Positions 24,462-33,775 are shown, counted from the stretch's first letter. The stretch is DNA of 64,000 nucleotides from Flavobacterium sp. 9AF (GCF_902506265.1 NZ_LR733561.1:1-64000), one strand, 5' to 3'. Program-made: numbers and translations. The notes: generated from the sequence alone by a model not told the origin.

Positions 24462-25158
24462 TTCTAAACCAGTTACGAATTCTTTGAAAAAAAGATGGCT
24501 TGGAATAGTATTCTTTGGCAACAGCAACATCTCCCATTAATACAATATCATCTTCGATTAATTTAATAGTGAGATATTCTTCAGAAACTATGACTTCTTT
24601 AGTTTTATATCCAATAAAACTGACTATAAGTACATCTCCTTTTTTAAGTGGCGTTGGAAAACTAAATTCACCATCAAAGTTTGTTTGTGTACCAATATTA
24701 GTTCCTTTTACAACAACATTTATTCCAAGTAAAGGCCCAAAATTATCAGACACAACTCCTTTAACTAGTATTCCTTCGGTTAGTTGATTGTCTCTTTGCT
24801 GGATAGGTATTTGTACAATTTCTGCTTTTTCTTTAGTTTGTGCACTTGCACTATCTACAGCTAACAAAGACAATAAAGAAAAAGTAGCTACTCCCGCTTT
24901 GAAAGAACTTTTTTTATGCTGTATTTCTTGAACATTTGAGTGTAAATAGGCTTTCAGTTGGTCTTCCACAAACAAACCGCAGGTCTTTTGCGTAGTGTTT
25001 TTGAAATAGTTTGCAATAGCTTCATCAGACCAACTTCTAAAATCGATTACTTCTTTCTGACAAACAGTACAAAAACCTCCTTTTTCTGTTTGCAAAAAGT
25101 TATCGAACTTTTCACTACAAGGCGTATTTATAGAAAGAGTTGTTTTTTTATAAATCAT
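24454..25158 (-). CDS. Membrane protein with zinc-ribbon-like N-terminus and CarboxypepD_reg domain
   Basis: A 234-residue protein in three parts. Residues 1-65 are cytosolic with cysteines C14, C30, C33 and C60, suggesting a metal-binding module. A membrane segment lies near 86-106. Residues about 125-210 form a CarboxypepD_reg-like beta domain: VKGVVSDNFGPLLGINVVVK then GEFSFP and VSFIGYKTKEV, as found at the start of TonB-dependent receptors. The C-terminus is basic. Such proteins are frequent in Flavobacteriaceae and have no assigned job. It is the first gene of a two-gene unit with the transglutaminase-like gene. Confidence 0.8.
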   Translation of the reverse strand: MIYKKTTLSINTPCSEKFDNFLQTEKGGFCTVCQKEVIDFRSWSDEAIANYFKNTTQKTCGLFVEDQLKAYLHSNVQEIQHKKSSFKAGVATFSLLSLLAVDSASAQTKEKAEIVQIPIQQRDNQLTEGILVKGVVSDNFGPLLGINVVVKGTNIGTQTNFDGEFSFPTPLKKGDVLIVSFIGYKTKEVIVSEEYLTIKLIEDDIVLMGDVAVAKEYYSKPSFFQRIRNWFRNE

Positions 25159-25279
25159 TTTTTGAAAGATTTAAAAATAGAAATATAGTTTATATAAATT
25201 GTAAAATATGCTTTTTATTTTTAAAAATAATTAACTAAAATTTAAATATGAAATATTTTATTAAAAATGAAATGACATA

Positions 25280-25310
25280 TTTGGAAATATAAAAAAGATA
25301 TCTATATTTG
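25280..25310 (+). promoter_or_regulatory. Promoter of the Rrf2 gene
   Basis: TTTG (25280-25283), 19 bases, TATATTTG (25303-25310): an exact TTTG-N19-TAnnTTTG promoter, 26 bases before the TTG start codon of the Rrf2 regulator. Confidence 0.65.
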
Positions 25311-25336
25311 CAAACAAAATATAAAGTATATATAGT

Positions 25337-25765
25337 TTGAGTTACTCTTTGTCATTTTCAAAAGCTGTTCTAGTAGTTATTTTCATTTCTGATAAGATAA
25401 GGCAAAATCAGTATGAATTTCTTTCTACAAAATTAATTTCGGAAATTTTAAATATTCCAAAACCAACATTAGTGAAGATACTACAAAATCTGTCAGTTGT
25501 GGGTATTATTGAAACTAAAGAAGGAAAACAAGGTGGTATTAGACTAATGAAAGATCCATCAAACATAACGATATTGGCAATTTTAGAAGCAATGGAAAGT
25601 GGTAAACCTCTGTTTAATACTACTTTTAACATAATGGCTGAAGGGAAAAGACCTGACAATGCGCAAAAATCAATTTCGTTGTTATTAGAAAATGCAGAAA
25701 GACAAATGAAAATGATATTACATCAAAAAACTATACAGGAAGTTTTACTCGATATGGATAAGTAG
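25337..25765 (+). CDS. Rrf2-family transcriptional regulator (TTG start)
   Basis: A 142-residue Rrf2-type winged-helix regulator. Residues 25-70 contain the helix-turn-helix LISEILNIPKPTLVKILQNL and the wing with KQGGIRLMKDP. It lacks the three-cysteine iron-sulfur cluster of IscR or NsrR, so it probably senses something else. The start must be TTG at 25337: an in-frame TAA lies five codons upstream and the next ATG is beyond the DNA-binding helix. A strong promoter lies just upstream. The porin-like gene 168 bases downstream on the same strand may be a target. Confidence 0.88.
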   Translation: MSYSLSFSKAVLVVIFISDKIRQNQYEFLSTKLISEILNIPKPTLVKILQNLSVVGIIETKEGKQGGIRLMKDPSNITILAILEAMESGKPLFNTTFNIMAEGKRPDNAQKSISLLLENAERQMKMILHQKTIQEVLLDMDK

Positions 25766-25933
25766 TTTTTTTTTAATAAAACTATATATAATACATATTT
25801 AGTATATTGTATTTATATTTCAAATAGTATCTATTTTTAAACATTAAGAAATCTAAAGATTATCATCTAAAAATAATTCTTAACATAAACTAAATATAAT
25901 AAATATATTGTATAACTATTTAAATTTACCAAA

Positions 25934-26530
25934 ATGAAAAAATTAAAAATTAAATTTGTAGCAATCTTAATGACTCTAAGTTTTTATCAACTAAATTTTG
26001 CACAAGAAACAAAGACAAATGAAAAAACAAAACTCAGTTTTGAAGTAGACCCAGCAACTTTTTTGTTTAATGGATATAGTTTCCATATTAGATTACAACC
26101 TAAAGGATGCGAACATCTGTTGATTGGATTAGGTACATATTCTATGGATTTACCAGACTTAATAGTCAATTTTAATAAAAAAAATAAAGATGAAGGATGG
26201 GATGTCAAAATTAATCAAGGATATAGCTTATTTGCTGAACAACATTTAACAGAGGTAAATAACAAATGGTTCATTGGAACTCAAATAGGGATTCAAGAAT
26301 TCAAAATAGAAAAAAACAATACTTTAGGAAGTACTAAATTTACAAATATACTTACAATGGGTTATTTTGGTTATACCATAAGGCCTCTTAAAAACAATTT
26401 TTATATAAAACCTTGGTTAGGAATAGGTTATACATCTAAATTATCTGGAAATAATAATATAGCTATGACAGAATTTGACATAGCTCCAATAACTATGTTT
26501 GCAACATTTCACATAGGATATACTTTTTAA
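25934..26530 (+). CDS. Outer membrane beta-barrel-like protein
   Basis: A 198-residue exported protein. Residues 1-24 form a signal peptide ending FAQE. The rest is made of alternating hydrophobic strands ending in an aromatic residue, HIGYTF at the C-terminus, which fits a small beta-barrel of 8 strands. Phrases such as FIGTQIGIQEF and FYIKPWLGIGYTSK look like transmembrane strands. No family was recognised. It follows the Rrf2 gene, separated by an AT-rich region with several ATACA/TGTAT half-sites, so it may be regulated by Rrf2. Confidence 0.72.
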   Translation: MKKLKIKFVAILMTLSFYQLNFAQETKTNEKTKLSFEVDPATFLFNGYSFHIRLQPKGCEHLLIGLGTYSMDLPDLIVNFNKKNKDEGWDVKINQGYSLFAEQHLTEVNNKWFIGTQIGIQEFKIEKNNTLGSTKFTNILTMGYFGYTIRPLKNNFYIKPWLGIGYTSKLSGNNNIAMTEFDIAPITMFATFHIGYTF

Positions 26531-26640
26531 TACATAAATAAATATAGCATTGTAAGATAATTTCAATAATTATTTTTTAGTAAAACTGACTCCTGTTTTG
26601 AATTATTATTAAAATCACGAGTCAGTTGTACAAAACTAGG

Positions 26641-27540
26641 TCAAATATGTAAAATAGCTTTAACTCCAATAAAAACCTCTTCTAAAATTACATTGAGTGC
26701 ATCATTTTTTCTAGACAGTAGATAAACAGATGTACTTGGCATTTTAGGGCTATCCCAAAGCAATTGAACATCTCCTTTTTTTATAAAATCTTTTGCGTTG
26801 ATATTCCAAACAATTGCTAAACCTAAATTTCTAGACAATGCAGTAAGTAATTCGTTTTCAGAGGGAATGATATAATTTGAGATCAAAGTAGGTCTTTTTT
26901 TATCAAAAACGTGTAGCCAAAATAATTTCACATGAGGAATACGCGCATCGTAGTTGTACCATTTTTGTTGATTTAACCATTGCTCGATAGCATTAAAATT
27001 TTTATTTTCAATTTCCTTTTTACAAAATGTGATATCTAAATTAGGACTTGCTACAATAACCTGCTTAATAACACCTAACTGTTTTTGAATGGTATCGAAA
27101 GTATCATATTTTTTGGTTACAATGGCAAAATCTATTTTTTTACTATCTACCAAATTAAATAGTTCGTCATTTTCTGCAAAAGTAAAATCGATAAAATCAA
27201 AATGAGAAAGTAATTGATTACCAATACTTAAAAACAAGTGCTTGGATATACCAACAGAAACCAATTGATTGGAATTGAAAGCTTTTTCACGAAATCCATT
27301 TTCTACATTTTCCAATCGATCCAAAGCTTCAATGATTAAATTATTAAGTAATTTGGCATATTCTGTAGGTTCTACTCCTTTCGATTTTCGGTTGAATAAT
27401 TTATAGCCCACATGTGCTTCTAACATAGCTATTTGCTGACTTACTGCAGGTTGGCTGATAAATAATTCTTTGGCTGCATTGGAGAAATTTCCATTTTTAT
27501 ACACCGACTTAAAAGTACGATACCATTCTAAGTTGACCAT
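26641..27540 (-). CDS. LysR-family transcriptional regulator
   Basis: A 299-residue LysR regulator with the N-terminal helix-turn-helix (residues 5-62: WYRTFKSVYKNGNFSNAAKE then LFISQPAVSQQIAMLE) and a substrate-binding half from about residue 90. It is divergent from the DJ-1-like and alcohol dehydrogenase genes, the usual place for a LysR regulator of its targets; the 87-base gap holds a -7 box for the other direction. The inducer is unknown, but the two targets suggest a reactive aldehyde or electrophile. Confidence 0.93.
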   Translation of the reverse strand: MVNLEWYRTFKSVYKNGNFSNAAKELFISQPAVSQQIAMLEAHVGYKLFNRKSKGVEPTEYAKLLNNLIIEALDRLENVENGFREKAFNSNQLVSVGISKHLFLSIGNQLLSHFDFIDFTFAENDELFNLVDSKKIDFAIVTKKYDTFDTIQKQLGVIKQVIVASPNLDITFCKKEIENKNFNAIEQWLNQQKWYNYDARIPHVKLFWLHVFDKKRPTLISNYIIPSENELLTALSRNLGLAIVWNINAKDFIKKGDVQLLWDSPKMPSTSVYLLSRKNDALNVILEEVFIGVKAILHI

Positions 27541-27601
27541 GATATAAAATTATTTATCACAAACATAATTTAAATTATTTTTACTGATACCATTTAAGTC
27601 G

Positions 27602-27609
27602 TAATTTTG
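27602..27609 (+). promoter_or_regulatory. -7 box of the DJ-1/alcohol dehydrogenase unit
   Basis: TAATTTTG matches TAnnTTTG 18 bases before the ATG at 27628. A TTG inside this box is the start of the longer open frame, which argues against that longer frame. No TTTG box is seen 19 bases upstream, as expected for an activator-dependent LysR target. Confidence 0.45.
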
Positions 27610-27627
27610 ATAAAAAATTTAAAAAAC

Positions 27628-28413
27628 ATGAAACATATACTTGCTACCTTATTGGTAATTTTATGTTTGGGTTGTAAAGAAAAAGAAACAACAGCTCAAG
27701 AAGATACAACAGTACAAACAACAAAAAAAGAGACTATGAAAAAAGTATTATTTGTATTGACTAGTCATGATGAATTAGGCAATACGGGAGAAAAAACAGG
27801 ATTTTGGATTGAAGAATTTGTAGCGCCTTATTATGAATTAGCAGATCAAGGAGTTGAAATTACTCTAGCTTCGCCTAAAGGAGGACAACCACCAATCGAC
27901 CCAAGAAGTTCAGACCCATCCAATGCAACAGAAGACACCAAACGTTTTGACAAAGACGCAGCCTTACAAGAAAAATTAGCCCACACCAACAAATTAGCAG
28001 AAGTAAATCAAGCCGATTATGATGCTGTGTTTTATCCTGGAGGTCATGGTCCGCTTTGGGATTTAGCTTCTAGTGAAGATTCTCAGAAACTCATTACTTC
28101 ATTTTACACAAACAATAAACCGATTGCGTTTGTTTGTCATGCGCCTGGGGTATTAAAAGAAGTAAAAGTGAATGGTGAATATTTGGTAAAAGGTAAAAGA
28201 GTAACCGGATTTACCAATGCAGAAGAAGAAGCTGTAGGTTTAACCGATGTAGTACCTTTCCTTTTAGAAGATGCATTACAAGCAGATGGTGCACTTTACA
28301 GCAAAGGAGACAATTGGGCACCATATGCCGTAGAAGACGGATTATTAATTACTGGACAAAACCCAGCATCTTCAAAACTAGTGGCTCAAAAATTATTACA
28401 TCAATTAAATTAA
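27628..28413 (+). CDS. DJ-1/PfpI-family protein with lipoprotein signal
   Basis: A 261-residue DJ-1/PfpI (Hsp31-like) protein. From residue 37 it follows the usual glyoxalase III/chaperone sequence, with the acidic residue in GFWIEE (59-64), YPGGHG and the nucleophile C170 in FVCHAPG. Residues 1-16 add a lipoprotein signal with lipobox LGC at 14-16, which would place the enzyme in the periplasm or at a membrane. Translation starts at the ATG at 27628. It shares a transcript with the alcohol dehydrogenase 7 bases downstream. Detoxifying methylglyoxal or a similar aldehyde is likely but inferred. Confidence 0.9.
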   Translation: MKHILATLLVILCLGCKEKETTAQEDTTVQTTKKETMKKVLFVLTSHDELGNTGEKTGFWIEEFVAPYYELADQGVEITLASPKGGQPPIDPRSSDPSNATEDTKRFDKDAALQEKLAHTNKLAEVNQADYDAVFYPGGHGPLWDLASSEDSQKLITSFYTNNKPIAFVCHAPGVLKEVKVNGEYLVKGKRVTGFTNAEEEAVGLTDVVPFLLEDALQADGALYSKGDNWAPYAVEDGLLITGQNPASSKLVAQKLLHQLN

Positions 28414-28420
28414 GCAGAAC

Positions 28421-29599
28421 ATGCAAAATTTTGAATTATACAATCCCGTAAATTATGTATTTGGCAAAGGTCAAATTGAAAAATTAAAAAACTTAGTGCC
28501 CGAAAATACCAAAATATTAATTGCCTATGGCGGCGGAAGTATTTTTAAAAATGGGGTATATGATCAAGTAAAAACAGCTTTATCTAAGCAATTTGAAGCT
28601 GACCAAATTGTAGAATTTGGAGGTATTGAACCCAATCCGAGGTATGAAACCTTAATGAAAGCGGTTACCGTTATTAGAGAAGAAAAAATTGGGTTTATTC
28701 TTGCTGTAGGAGGTGGAAGTGTAATTGATGGTGTGAAATTTATTTCTGCAGCCGTACATTATGAAGGTGATGCAGCAGATATTTTGAGAAAGCGTATTTT
28801 GTTTAAAGATGTTTCCCAAGTAATTCCTTTTGGAACGGTATTAACATTACCCGCTACCGGATCAGAAATGAATTCAGGAGCTGTAGTAACTATCGAAGCT
28901 TCTCAAGAAAAACTAACTTTAGGCGGAAGTGCCTTATTTCCAGTATTTTCTATTGTTGATCCTACTGTAATTACTTCATTACCCAAGAGACAGTTACAAA
29001 ATGGCGTTGTCGATGCTTTTACCCATGTTATGGAACAATATTTAACCTATCCTCACGATGCCATGCTTCAAGATCGCATAGCAGAAGGTATTTTACAAAC
29101 CTTAATTGAAATTGGTCCTGATGTTGTAGAAAATCCATCCGATTATAAATTAGCTTCCAATTTTGTTTGGAGCGCTACAATGGCATTGAACGGCTTGATT
29201 CAAAAAGGCGTGCCATCCGACTGGGCAACTCACATGATTGGACATGAATTGACTGCTTTGTATGAAATTGATCATGCCCGTACCTTAGCTATTATTGGTC
29301 CCAATTTATATCGTGTAATGTTTGACACTAAAAAAGATAAATTAGCCCAATACGGTAAACGCGTATGGAATCTTACAGGAAATTCAACCGAAGCCATTGC
29401 AGAAGAAGCGATTGAGAAAACCATAGCTTTTTTCCATACTATGGGAATGAAAACTAAGATTTCAGAAAACACCGATAATTATGAAAATACAGCCGATTTT
29501 ATCGTGAATCGTTTTGAAGAAAGAGGTTGGAAAGCAATGGGTGAAAAACAAAATATTACTCCTGAAAAAGTAAGAGAAATTGTAGAAATGAGCTATTAA
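28421..29599 (+). CDS. Iron-containing alcohol dehydrogenase (YqhD/BdhA-like)
   Basis: A 392-residue group III alcohol dehydrogenase of usual length. The nucleotide-binding motif GGGSVIDG is at residues 97-104, and metal ligands are in VVDAFTHVMEQYL, THMIGHELTALYEIDH and HARTLAI. The opening NFELYNPVNYVFGKGQ is typical of YqhD-like NADPH-dependent aldehyde reductases, which reduce glyoxal, butanal and related aldehydes. It follows the DJ-1-like gene by 7 bases. The stop codon lies in a short hairpin (GAGCT-ATTA-AGCTC then ATTTTT) that may terminate transcription. Confidence 0.94.
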   Translation: MQNFELYNPVNYVFGKGQIEKLKNLVPENTKILIAYGGGSIFKNGVYDQVKTALSKQFEADQIVEFGGIEPNPRYETLMKAVTVIREEKIGFILAVGGGSVIDGVKFISAAVHYEGDAADILRKRILFKDVSQVIPFGTVLTLPATGSEMNSGAVVTIEASQEKLTLGGSALFPVFSIVDPTVITSLPKRQLQNGVVDAFTHVMEQYLTYPHDAMLQDRIAEGILQTLIEIGPDVVENPSDYKLASNFVWSATMALNGLIQKGVPSDWATHMIGHELTALYEIDHARTLAIIGPNLYRVMFDTKKDKLAQYGKRVWNLTGNSTEAIAEEAIEKTIAFFHTMGMKTKISENTDNYENTADFIVNRFEERGWKAMGEKQNITPEKVREIVEMSY

Positions 29600-29607
29600 G
29601 CTCATTT

Positions 29608-31155
29608 TTACATTTTAATTAATTGAATAGTTTCTATTCTAGAATTAAAATCAAGTCCTACAAAATAAATTCCCTTTTTAAAATCATTTAAATCGATTAC
29701 TAATTTTAAATCTGTAGGTTTCAAACTCAATACTTTTTGTCCTAAAGAATTGTAAAAAATTATTAAACTAGGAAAAGTATTTTTAAATTCTAGAGTCACT
29801 TGAGTGTCAAATGGATTAGGAAACATTTTAAACTGATTTTTTTGAAAAGAATTTAAAGATAAATTAGCTATTTCAATACTAACAATTGTTGATGAAATTC
29901 CAAACTGATTTGAAATGGAAACGGTATAATCAGTCATTGGAGAGATTACGGTTGGTGTACCAGATATTTCTCCAGTATCAATATTAAAGTTTAAACCATT
30001 TGGTAAATTGGGTGAAATAGAAAAATTAAAATCATAGGAGGTCGTTTTTCTAATTTTATGATTAGCATAATCTATTATAAACATTTCTCCATTTTGATTA
30101 AATGTTATTGCCGAAGGTTCATTGAATGTAGATAAAAGTAGCTCATTATCATTATTTCCAACAATACCATTACCACAGAAAGTTGTTACATTACCAAATG
30201 CATCTATTTTTTTTATTTTATGGTTACCAAAATCGGAAACAAAAATGTTACCTAAATTATCTAATGCCGTTATTGTTGGATTTTTAAATTTAGCCACTAA
30301 AGCAGCACCATTAATATCTCCTAAACCAGAACCAGCAATGGTCGTAACTTGACCGTTAGTTTCAATTTTTTTTATTTTATGATTTCCATAATCAGTTACA
30401 ATAATATTACCCAAAGCATCTAAACAAACTCCTGTAGGCCATTTGAATTTTGCTAAAACTCCTACACCATCAGCGTCTCCTATTGCTCCTCCAGCAATAG
30501 TACTAACTATTCCTGCGGGTGTAATTTTTCTTATTCTGTTATTATAATAATCTGCAACATAGATATTATCAGCATTATCAATAGCGATTTGATCGGGATA
30601 ATAAAATTTTGCAGTATTTCCTACTCCATCTTGAAAACCTCCAACACCTGTGCCTGCAAATGTGCTAATTAAGCCATTACTATCAATCTTTCTTATTTTA
30701 TGATTACTTTGATCACAAATAAAAAAATTACCATTTGAATCTTCCACTACACTTGTTGGAAAATTAAATGTAGCCACATTTAATGGCCCATCCAACGACC
30801 CTAATGTTCCTGTTCCCGCAAAGGTTGAAACATCTCCGTTAGAATTAATTTTTTTTATTTTATGATTTCCTCTATCCACAACTAGCAAATTATTATTGCT
30901 ATCGAAAATACATGTCGTTGGAAAATTAAATTGCGCTATATTACTATTCCCATTTAAATCGCCTTGGATGCCCGATCCTGCATATGTAGTGATGCCAGGT
31001 CCATTAGGAATATTGCCTCCAGAATTAGTTGGTAAAAGAGGACTTATCGATTGGTACAAATTAAAATTATTGGGTGAATTATAAGAAATGTTAGGCGGTT
31101 GGGCATAACTTATATTTGCAACATAAAATAAAAAAAGTAACTCCTTGATCTTCAT
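29608..31155 (-). CDS. Secreted NHL-repeat protein with type IX secretion signal
   Basis: A 515-residue exported protein. It has an N-terminal signal MKIKELLFLFYVANISYAQ, then about six NHL repeats of 55-57 residues (each with TFAGTG or TIAGSG, FNFPT and NHKIRKI) forming a beta-propeller. A cadherin-like Ig fold follows (LPNGLNFNIDTGEISGTP), then a C-terminal type A sorting domain for type IX secretion (FPNPFDTQVTLEF to the end). Start chosen at 31155, since the longer frame begins at a TTG with no signal. A -7 box TACATTTG is at 31170-31177. Likely a cell-surface or secreted binding protein. Confidence 0.9.
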   Translation of the reverse strand: MKIKELLFLFYVANISYAQPPNISYNSPNNFNLYQSISPLLPTNSGGNIPNGPGITTYAGSGIQGDLNGNSNIAQFNFPTTCIFDSNNNLLVVDRGNHKIKKINSNGDVSTFAGTGTLGSLDGPLNVATFNFPTSVVEDSNGNFFICDQSNHKIRKIDSNGLISTFAGTGVGGFQDGVGNTAKFYYPDQIAIDNADNIYVADYYNNRIRKITPAGIVSTIAGGAIGDADGVGVLAKFKWPTGVCLDALGNIIVTDYGNHKIKKIETNGQVTTIAGSGLGDINGAALVAKFKNPTITALDNLGNIFVSDFGNHKIKKIDAFGNVTTFCGNGIVGNNDNELLLSTFNEPSAITFNQNGEMFIIDYANHKIRKTTSYDFNFSISPNLPNGLNFNIDTGEISGTPTVISPMTDYTVSISNQFGISSTIVSIEIANLSLNSFQKNQFKMFPNPFDTQVTLEFKNTFPSLIIFYNSLGQKVLSLKPTDLKLVIDLNDFKKGIYFVGLDFNSRIETIQLIKM

Positions 31156-31181
31156 ATTATAATTTGAAACAAATGTAAAAT

Positions 31182-31217
31182 AAAAAACAGGAATTGTAGT
31201 TACAAATCCTGTTTTTC
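31182..31217 (-). other. Long hairpin upstream of the NHL gene
   Basis: AAAAACAGGA (31183-31192) pairs exactly with TCCTGTTTTT (31207-31216), and the inner bases pair further apart from one mismatch. On the minus strand it is followed by a T-rich stretch, as in a terminator, but no minus-strand gene lies upstream. The NHL promoter -7 box is directly after it. Confidence 0.4.
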
Positions 31218-31232
31218 TAACCAACCAAAAAC

Positions 31233-31257
31233 TAAATAATTTAACCCAAATTATTTA
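31233..31257. promoter_or_regulatory. Perfect inverted repeat in the gpsA/NHL gap
   Basis: TAAATAATTT and AAATTATTTA are exact reverse complements around a 5-base spacer AACCC. It lies in the 259-base divergent gap and looks like an operator for a dimeric regulator, which is not identified. Confidence 0.4.
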
Positions 31258-31414
31258 AAAATATACCTATAAAACGCAATAGAATAGATTTAAATTGCAC
31301 AGAAAAAATTAAAAAAATGTTAAAGTTATATCGTTTACAGCTATAGCTAGTTTTTTAAGAACTTTCAATATTAAAAGTAATTCTTTACCTTTGATTTTCC
31401 TAAACTATAAATAA

Positions 31415-32407
31415 ATGGAAAAACCAAAGTTTGCTGTCATTGGAGGAGGAAGTTGGGCAACGGCTATAGCAAAAATGCTATGTGCAAATCAAGAACAGAT
31501 TGCTTGGTATATGAGAAGTACTTATGCTCTAGAATGTATAAAACATCAAAAGCATAATCCTAATTACTTAAGTTCTGTAGAATTTGATAATAAAAAACTT
31601 TTTTTAACCAATGATATTAATGAAGCTGTTTCCTATGCTGATTATATCATTTTTGCTATTCCATCTGCTTTTTTAAGTGCAGAATTAGAGAAACTAACGG
31701 TATCACTTAAAAATAAGATTATCTTTTCAGCCATAAAAGGGATTGTTCCAGAATCAAGTTTGATTGTAGGAGAACATTTTAATACAAAGTACAACATTCC
31801 TTTTGATAATATTGGTGTAATTACAGGACCATGTCATGCTGAAGAAGTAGCTATGGAACGTTTATCTTATCTAACTATTGCTTGTAATGATCGTTCTAAA
31901 GCAAAATATGTTGCTAAAAACTTAAGTTCCTATTATATAAAAGCAAAAACAACAGATGATATTATTGGGACTGAATATGCTGCAGTATTAAAAAATATTT
32001 ATTCAATTGCTGCTGGAATAGCTCATGGATTAGGATATGGAGATAATTTCCAAGCTGTATTGATGAGTAATGCTATTCGAGAGATGAAAAAATTTATTCG
32101 AAAAGTTCATAAAATGAAACGAAATATAAATAATTCTGCTTATTTAGGAGATTTATTGGTAACGGGTTATTCTGTGTTTTCTAGAAATAGGATGTTTGGG
32201 AATATGATTGGCAAAGGATATACAGTAAAATCTGCTCAAATGGAAATGAGTATGGTAGCAGAAGGGTATTATGCAGCTAAAAGTGCTTATCTTTTAAACA
32301 AAGAATACAAAGCTGACACACCTATTATAGATGCTGTTTATCGCGTATTGTATGAAGGAAAAGAAGCTAAATCTGAATTCAAAAAATTAACAGAAAAATT
32401 AAATTAA
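31415..32407 (+). CDS. gpsA: NAD(P)-dependent glycerol-3-phosphate dehydrogenase
   Basis: A 330-residue GpsA, which reduces dihydroxyacetone phosphate to sn-glycerol-3-phosphate for phospholipid synthesis. The Rossmann motif IGGGSWATAIAKML is at 9-22, the substrate loop ITGPCHAEEVA near residue 138, and the catalytic lysine lies in EYAAVLKNIYSIAAGIAHGL near residue 190. Length is normal. A -7 box TACCTTTG at 31386-31393 is 21 bases upstream. An intrinsic terminator follows the gene, so it is probably a single-gene transcript. Confidence 0.96.
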   Translation: MEKPKFAVIGGGSWATAIAKMLCANQEQIAWYMRSTYALECIKHQKHNPNYLSSVEFDNKKLFLTNDINEAVSYADYIIFAIPSAFLSAELEKLTVSLKNKIIFSAIKGIVPESSLIVGEHFNTKYNIPFDNIGVITGPCHAEEVAMERLSYLTIACNDRSKAKYVAKNLSSYYIKAKTTDDIIGTEYAAVLKNIYSIAAGIAHGLGYGDNFQAVLMSNAIREMKKFIRKVHKMKRNINNSAYLGDLLVTGYSVFSRNRMFGNMIGKGYTVKSAQMEMSMVAEGYYAAKSAYLLNKEYKADTPIIDAVYRVLYEGKEAKSEFKKLTEKLN

Positions 32408-32440
32408 ATTTTAACGTTTCATTAGATTATACAAAACTAC

Positions 32441-32480
32441 AGCCTATGTGTTTAAAAATCAAACATATAGGCTTTTTTTT
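32441..32480 (+). terminator. Intrinsic terminator of gpsA
   Basis: AGCCTATGTGTTT and AAACATATAGGCT form a 13-base stem with one mismatch around AAAAATC, followed by eight T. It lies 34 bases after the gpsA stop codon. Confidence 0.85.
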
Positions 32481-32579
32481 AATTATTAAAAAATATCACA
32501 ACATATTGTTAATCAATACATTACAAACGTTTGTCTTGGTTAAAAAAAACAAATTTACATTCGCAAACAAATTTAAAAT

Positions 32580-33557
32580 ATGGATTCACTATTAAACCAC
32601 CCAGCCATAATAATCATCTTTACTCTAGTGATTATTGGAATGTTGCTTTTAGATTTAGGTATCTTAAACAAAAAAAGTCATGCCATAACTAGTCGTGAAG
32701 CGACCTTTTGGTCCATCTTATGGATTTCCTTGTCCATGGGTTTTAGTGGAATTATCTATTATTATTTAGGTTTTGAAAAATTTTCTCAATACCAAGGTGC
32801 CTATTGGATTGAAAAAGCTTTATCTGTGGATAATTTATTTGTATTCATTTTAGTGTTTGGCTATTTTAATGTAGGCAAAGAATTGCAGCATAAGGTTTTG
32901 TTTTGGGGTGTAATTGGAGCTTTAGTCTTTAGAGCCATTTTTATTTTTTCTGGAGTTTGGATATTAAACTACACTTATCTTCCTGAGATGGAAGTATTGG
33001 ATCATCATGTAAGAATAAACTATTTATTAACCTTGTTTGGGATTATTTTAATAGTTGCAGGAATTAAATCTTGGTTTAGTCATAGTGAAGATGATGGGGA
33101 TAAAGATTTTTCAAAAAGTCCAGGAGCCAAGTTGATTCACAAGTTTTTTAAAGTTACTGATAAATTTGATGGAGATAAATTTTTTACTATTCAAAATGGT
33201 ATTAAAATGGCTACTCCTCTTTTGGTAGTTGTTGCCATTATTGAATTTACCGATTTACTATTTGCTGTTGATAGTATTCCAGCTATTTTTGCCATAGCAC
33301 CTGATGATCCATTTATTTTATATACATCCAATATTTTTGCAATTCTAGGATTGCGTTCGCTATATTTTCTTCTTGCTAACTTTATGTATATGTTCAGTCG
33401 TTTGCATTATGGATTGGCCATAATCTTAGCTTTTATAGGTATAAAAATGATTATAGCTCCATTTATTCATATTTCATCTTTAATTTCATTAGGAATTGTA
33501 GGTGGTGTTTTAGTAATTTCGGTATTATGGTCTATTTTATTTCCAATTAAAGATTGA
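32580..33557 (+). CDS. TerC/Alx-family membrane protein
   Basis: A 325-residue protein with eight or nine membrane segments, of the TerC/Alx family. It contains the family block KALSVDNLFVFILVFGYF (81-98) and, near residue 225, FTDLLFAVDSIPAIFAIA, whose acidic residues in the membrane are conserved. Alx exports manganese, and relatives help load metal into secreted enzymes. The motif TACATTCG at 32556-32563, with a TTTG or CTTGG upstream, may be its promoter. No tellurite-resistance genes are near, so metal homeostasis is the likely role. Confidence 0.93.
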   Translation: MDSLLNHPAIIIIFTLVIIGMLLLDLGILNKKSHAITSREATFWSILWISLSMGFSGIIYYYLGFEKFSQYQGAYWIEKALSVDNLFVFILVFGYFNVGKELQHKVLFWGVIGALVFRAIFIFSGVWILNYTYLPEMEVLDHHVRINYLLTLFGIILIVAGIKSWFSHSEDDGDKDFSKSPGAKLIHKFFKVTDKFDGDKFFTIQNGIKMATPLLVVVAIIEFTDLLFAVDSIPAIFAIAPDDPFILYTSNIFAILGLRSLYFLLANFMYMFSRLHYGLAIILAFIGIKMIIAPFIHISSLISLGIVGGVLVISVLWSILFPIKD

Positions 33558-33630
33558 TGTTTAGCAATAAATAGCCTCAGTATAAAAAAAGAAATCTTCA
33601 CAATACATTTTTCAAGTGCAAAGAATAACC

Positions 33631-33648
33631 TCGCAAAGTGCGATTTTT
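33631..33648 (+). terminator. Short intrinsic terminator after the TerC-like gene
   Basis: TCGCA-AAG-TGCGA is a perfect 5-base stem followed by TTTTT, 74 bases after the stop codon. The stem is short, so strength is uncertain. The rest of the 218-base gap shows nothing else. Confidence 0.45.
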
Positions 33649-33775
33649 AGGTTAGAAAAATGTGTTCAATTGATAATATGTATTGAGTACTATTTTTTAA
33701 AATATTTATGCGACTTCTAGAGTCAACCTAAAATAACTAATTACTTTATGTTATAATAGAGACTTGAAATACTAT

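Noticed and set aside
24462-24530. Longer N-terminus of the transglutaminase-like protein
   Set aside because: It hides the signal peptide inside the protein and overlaps the upstream gene by 77 bases.
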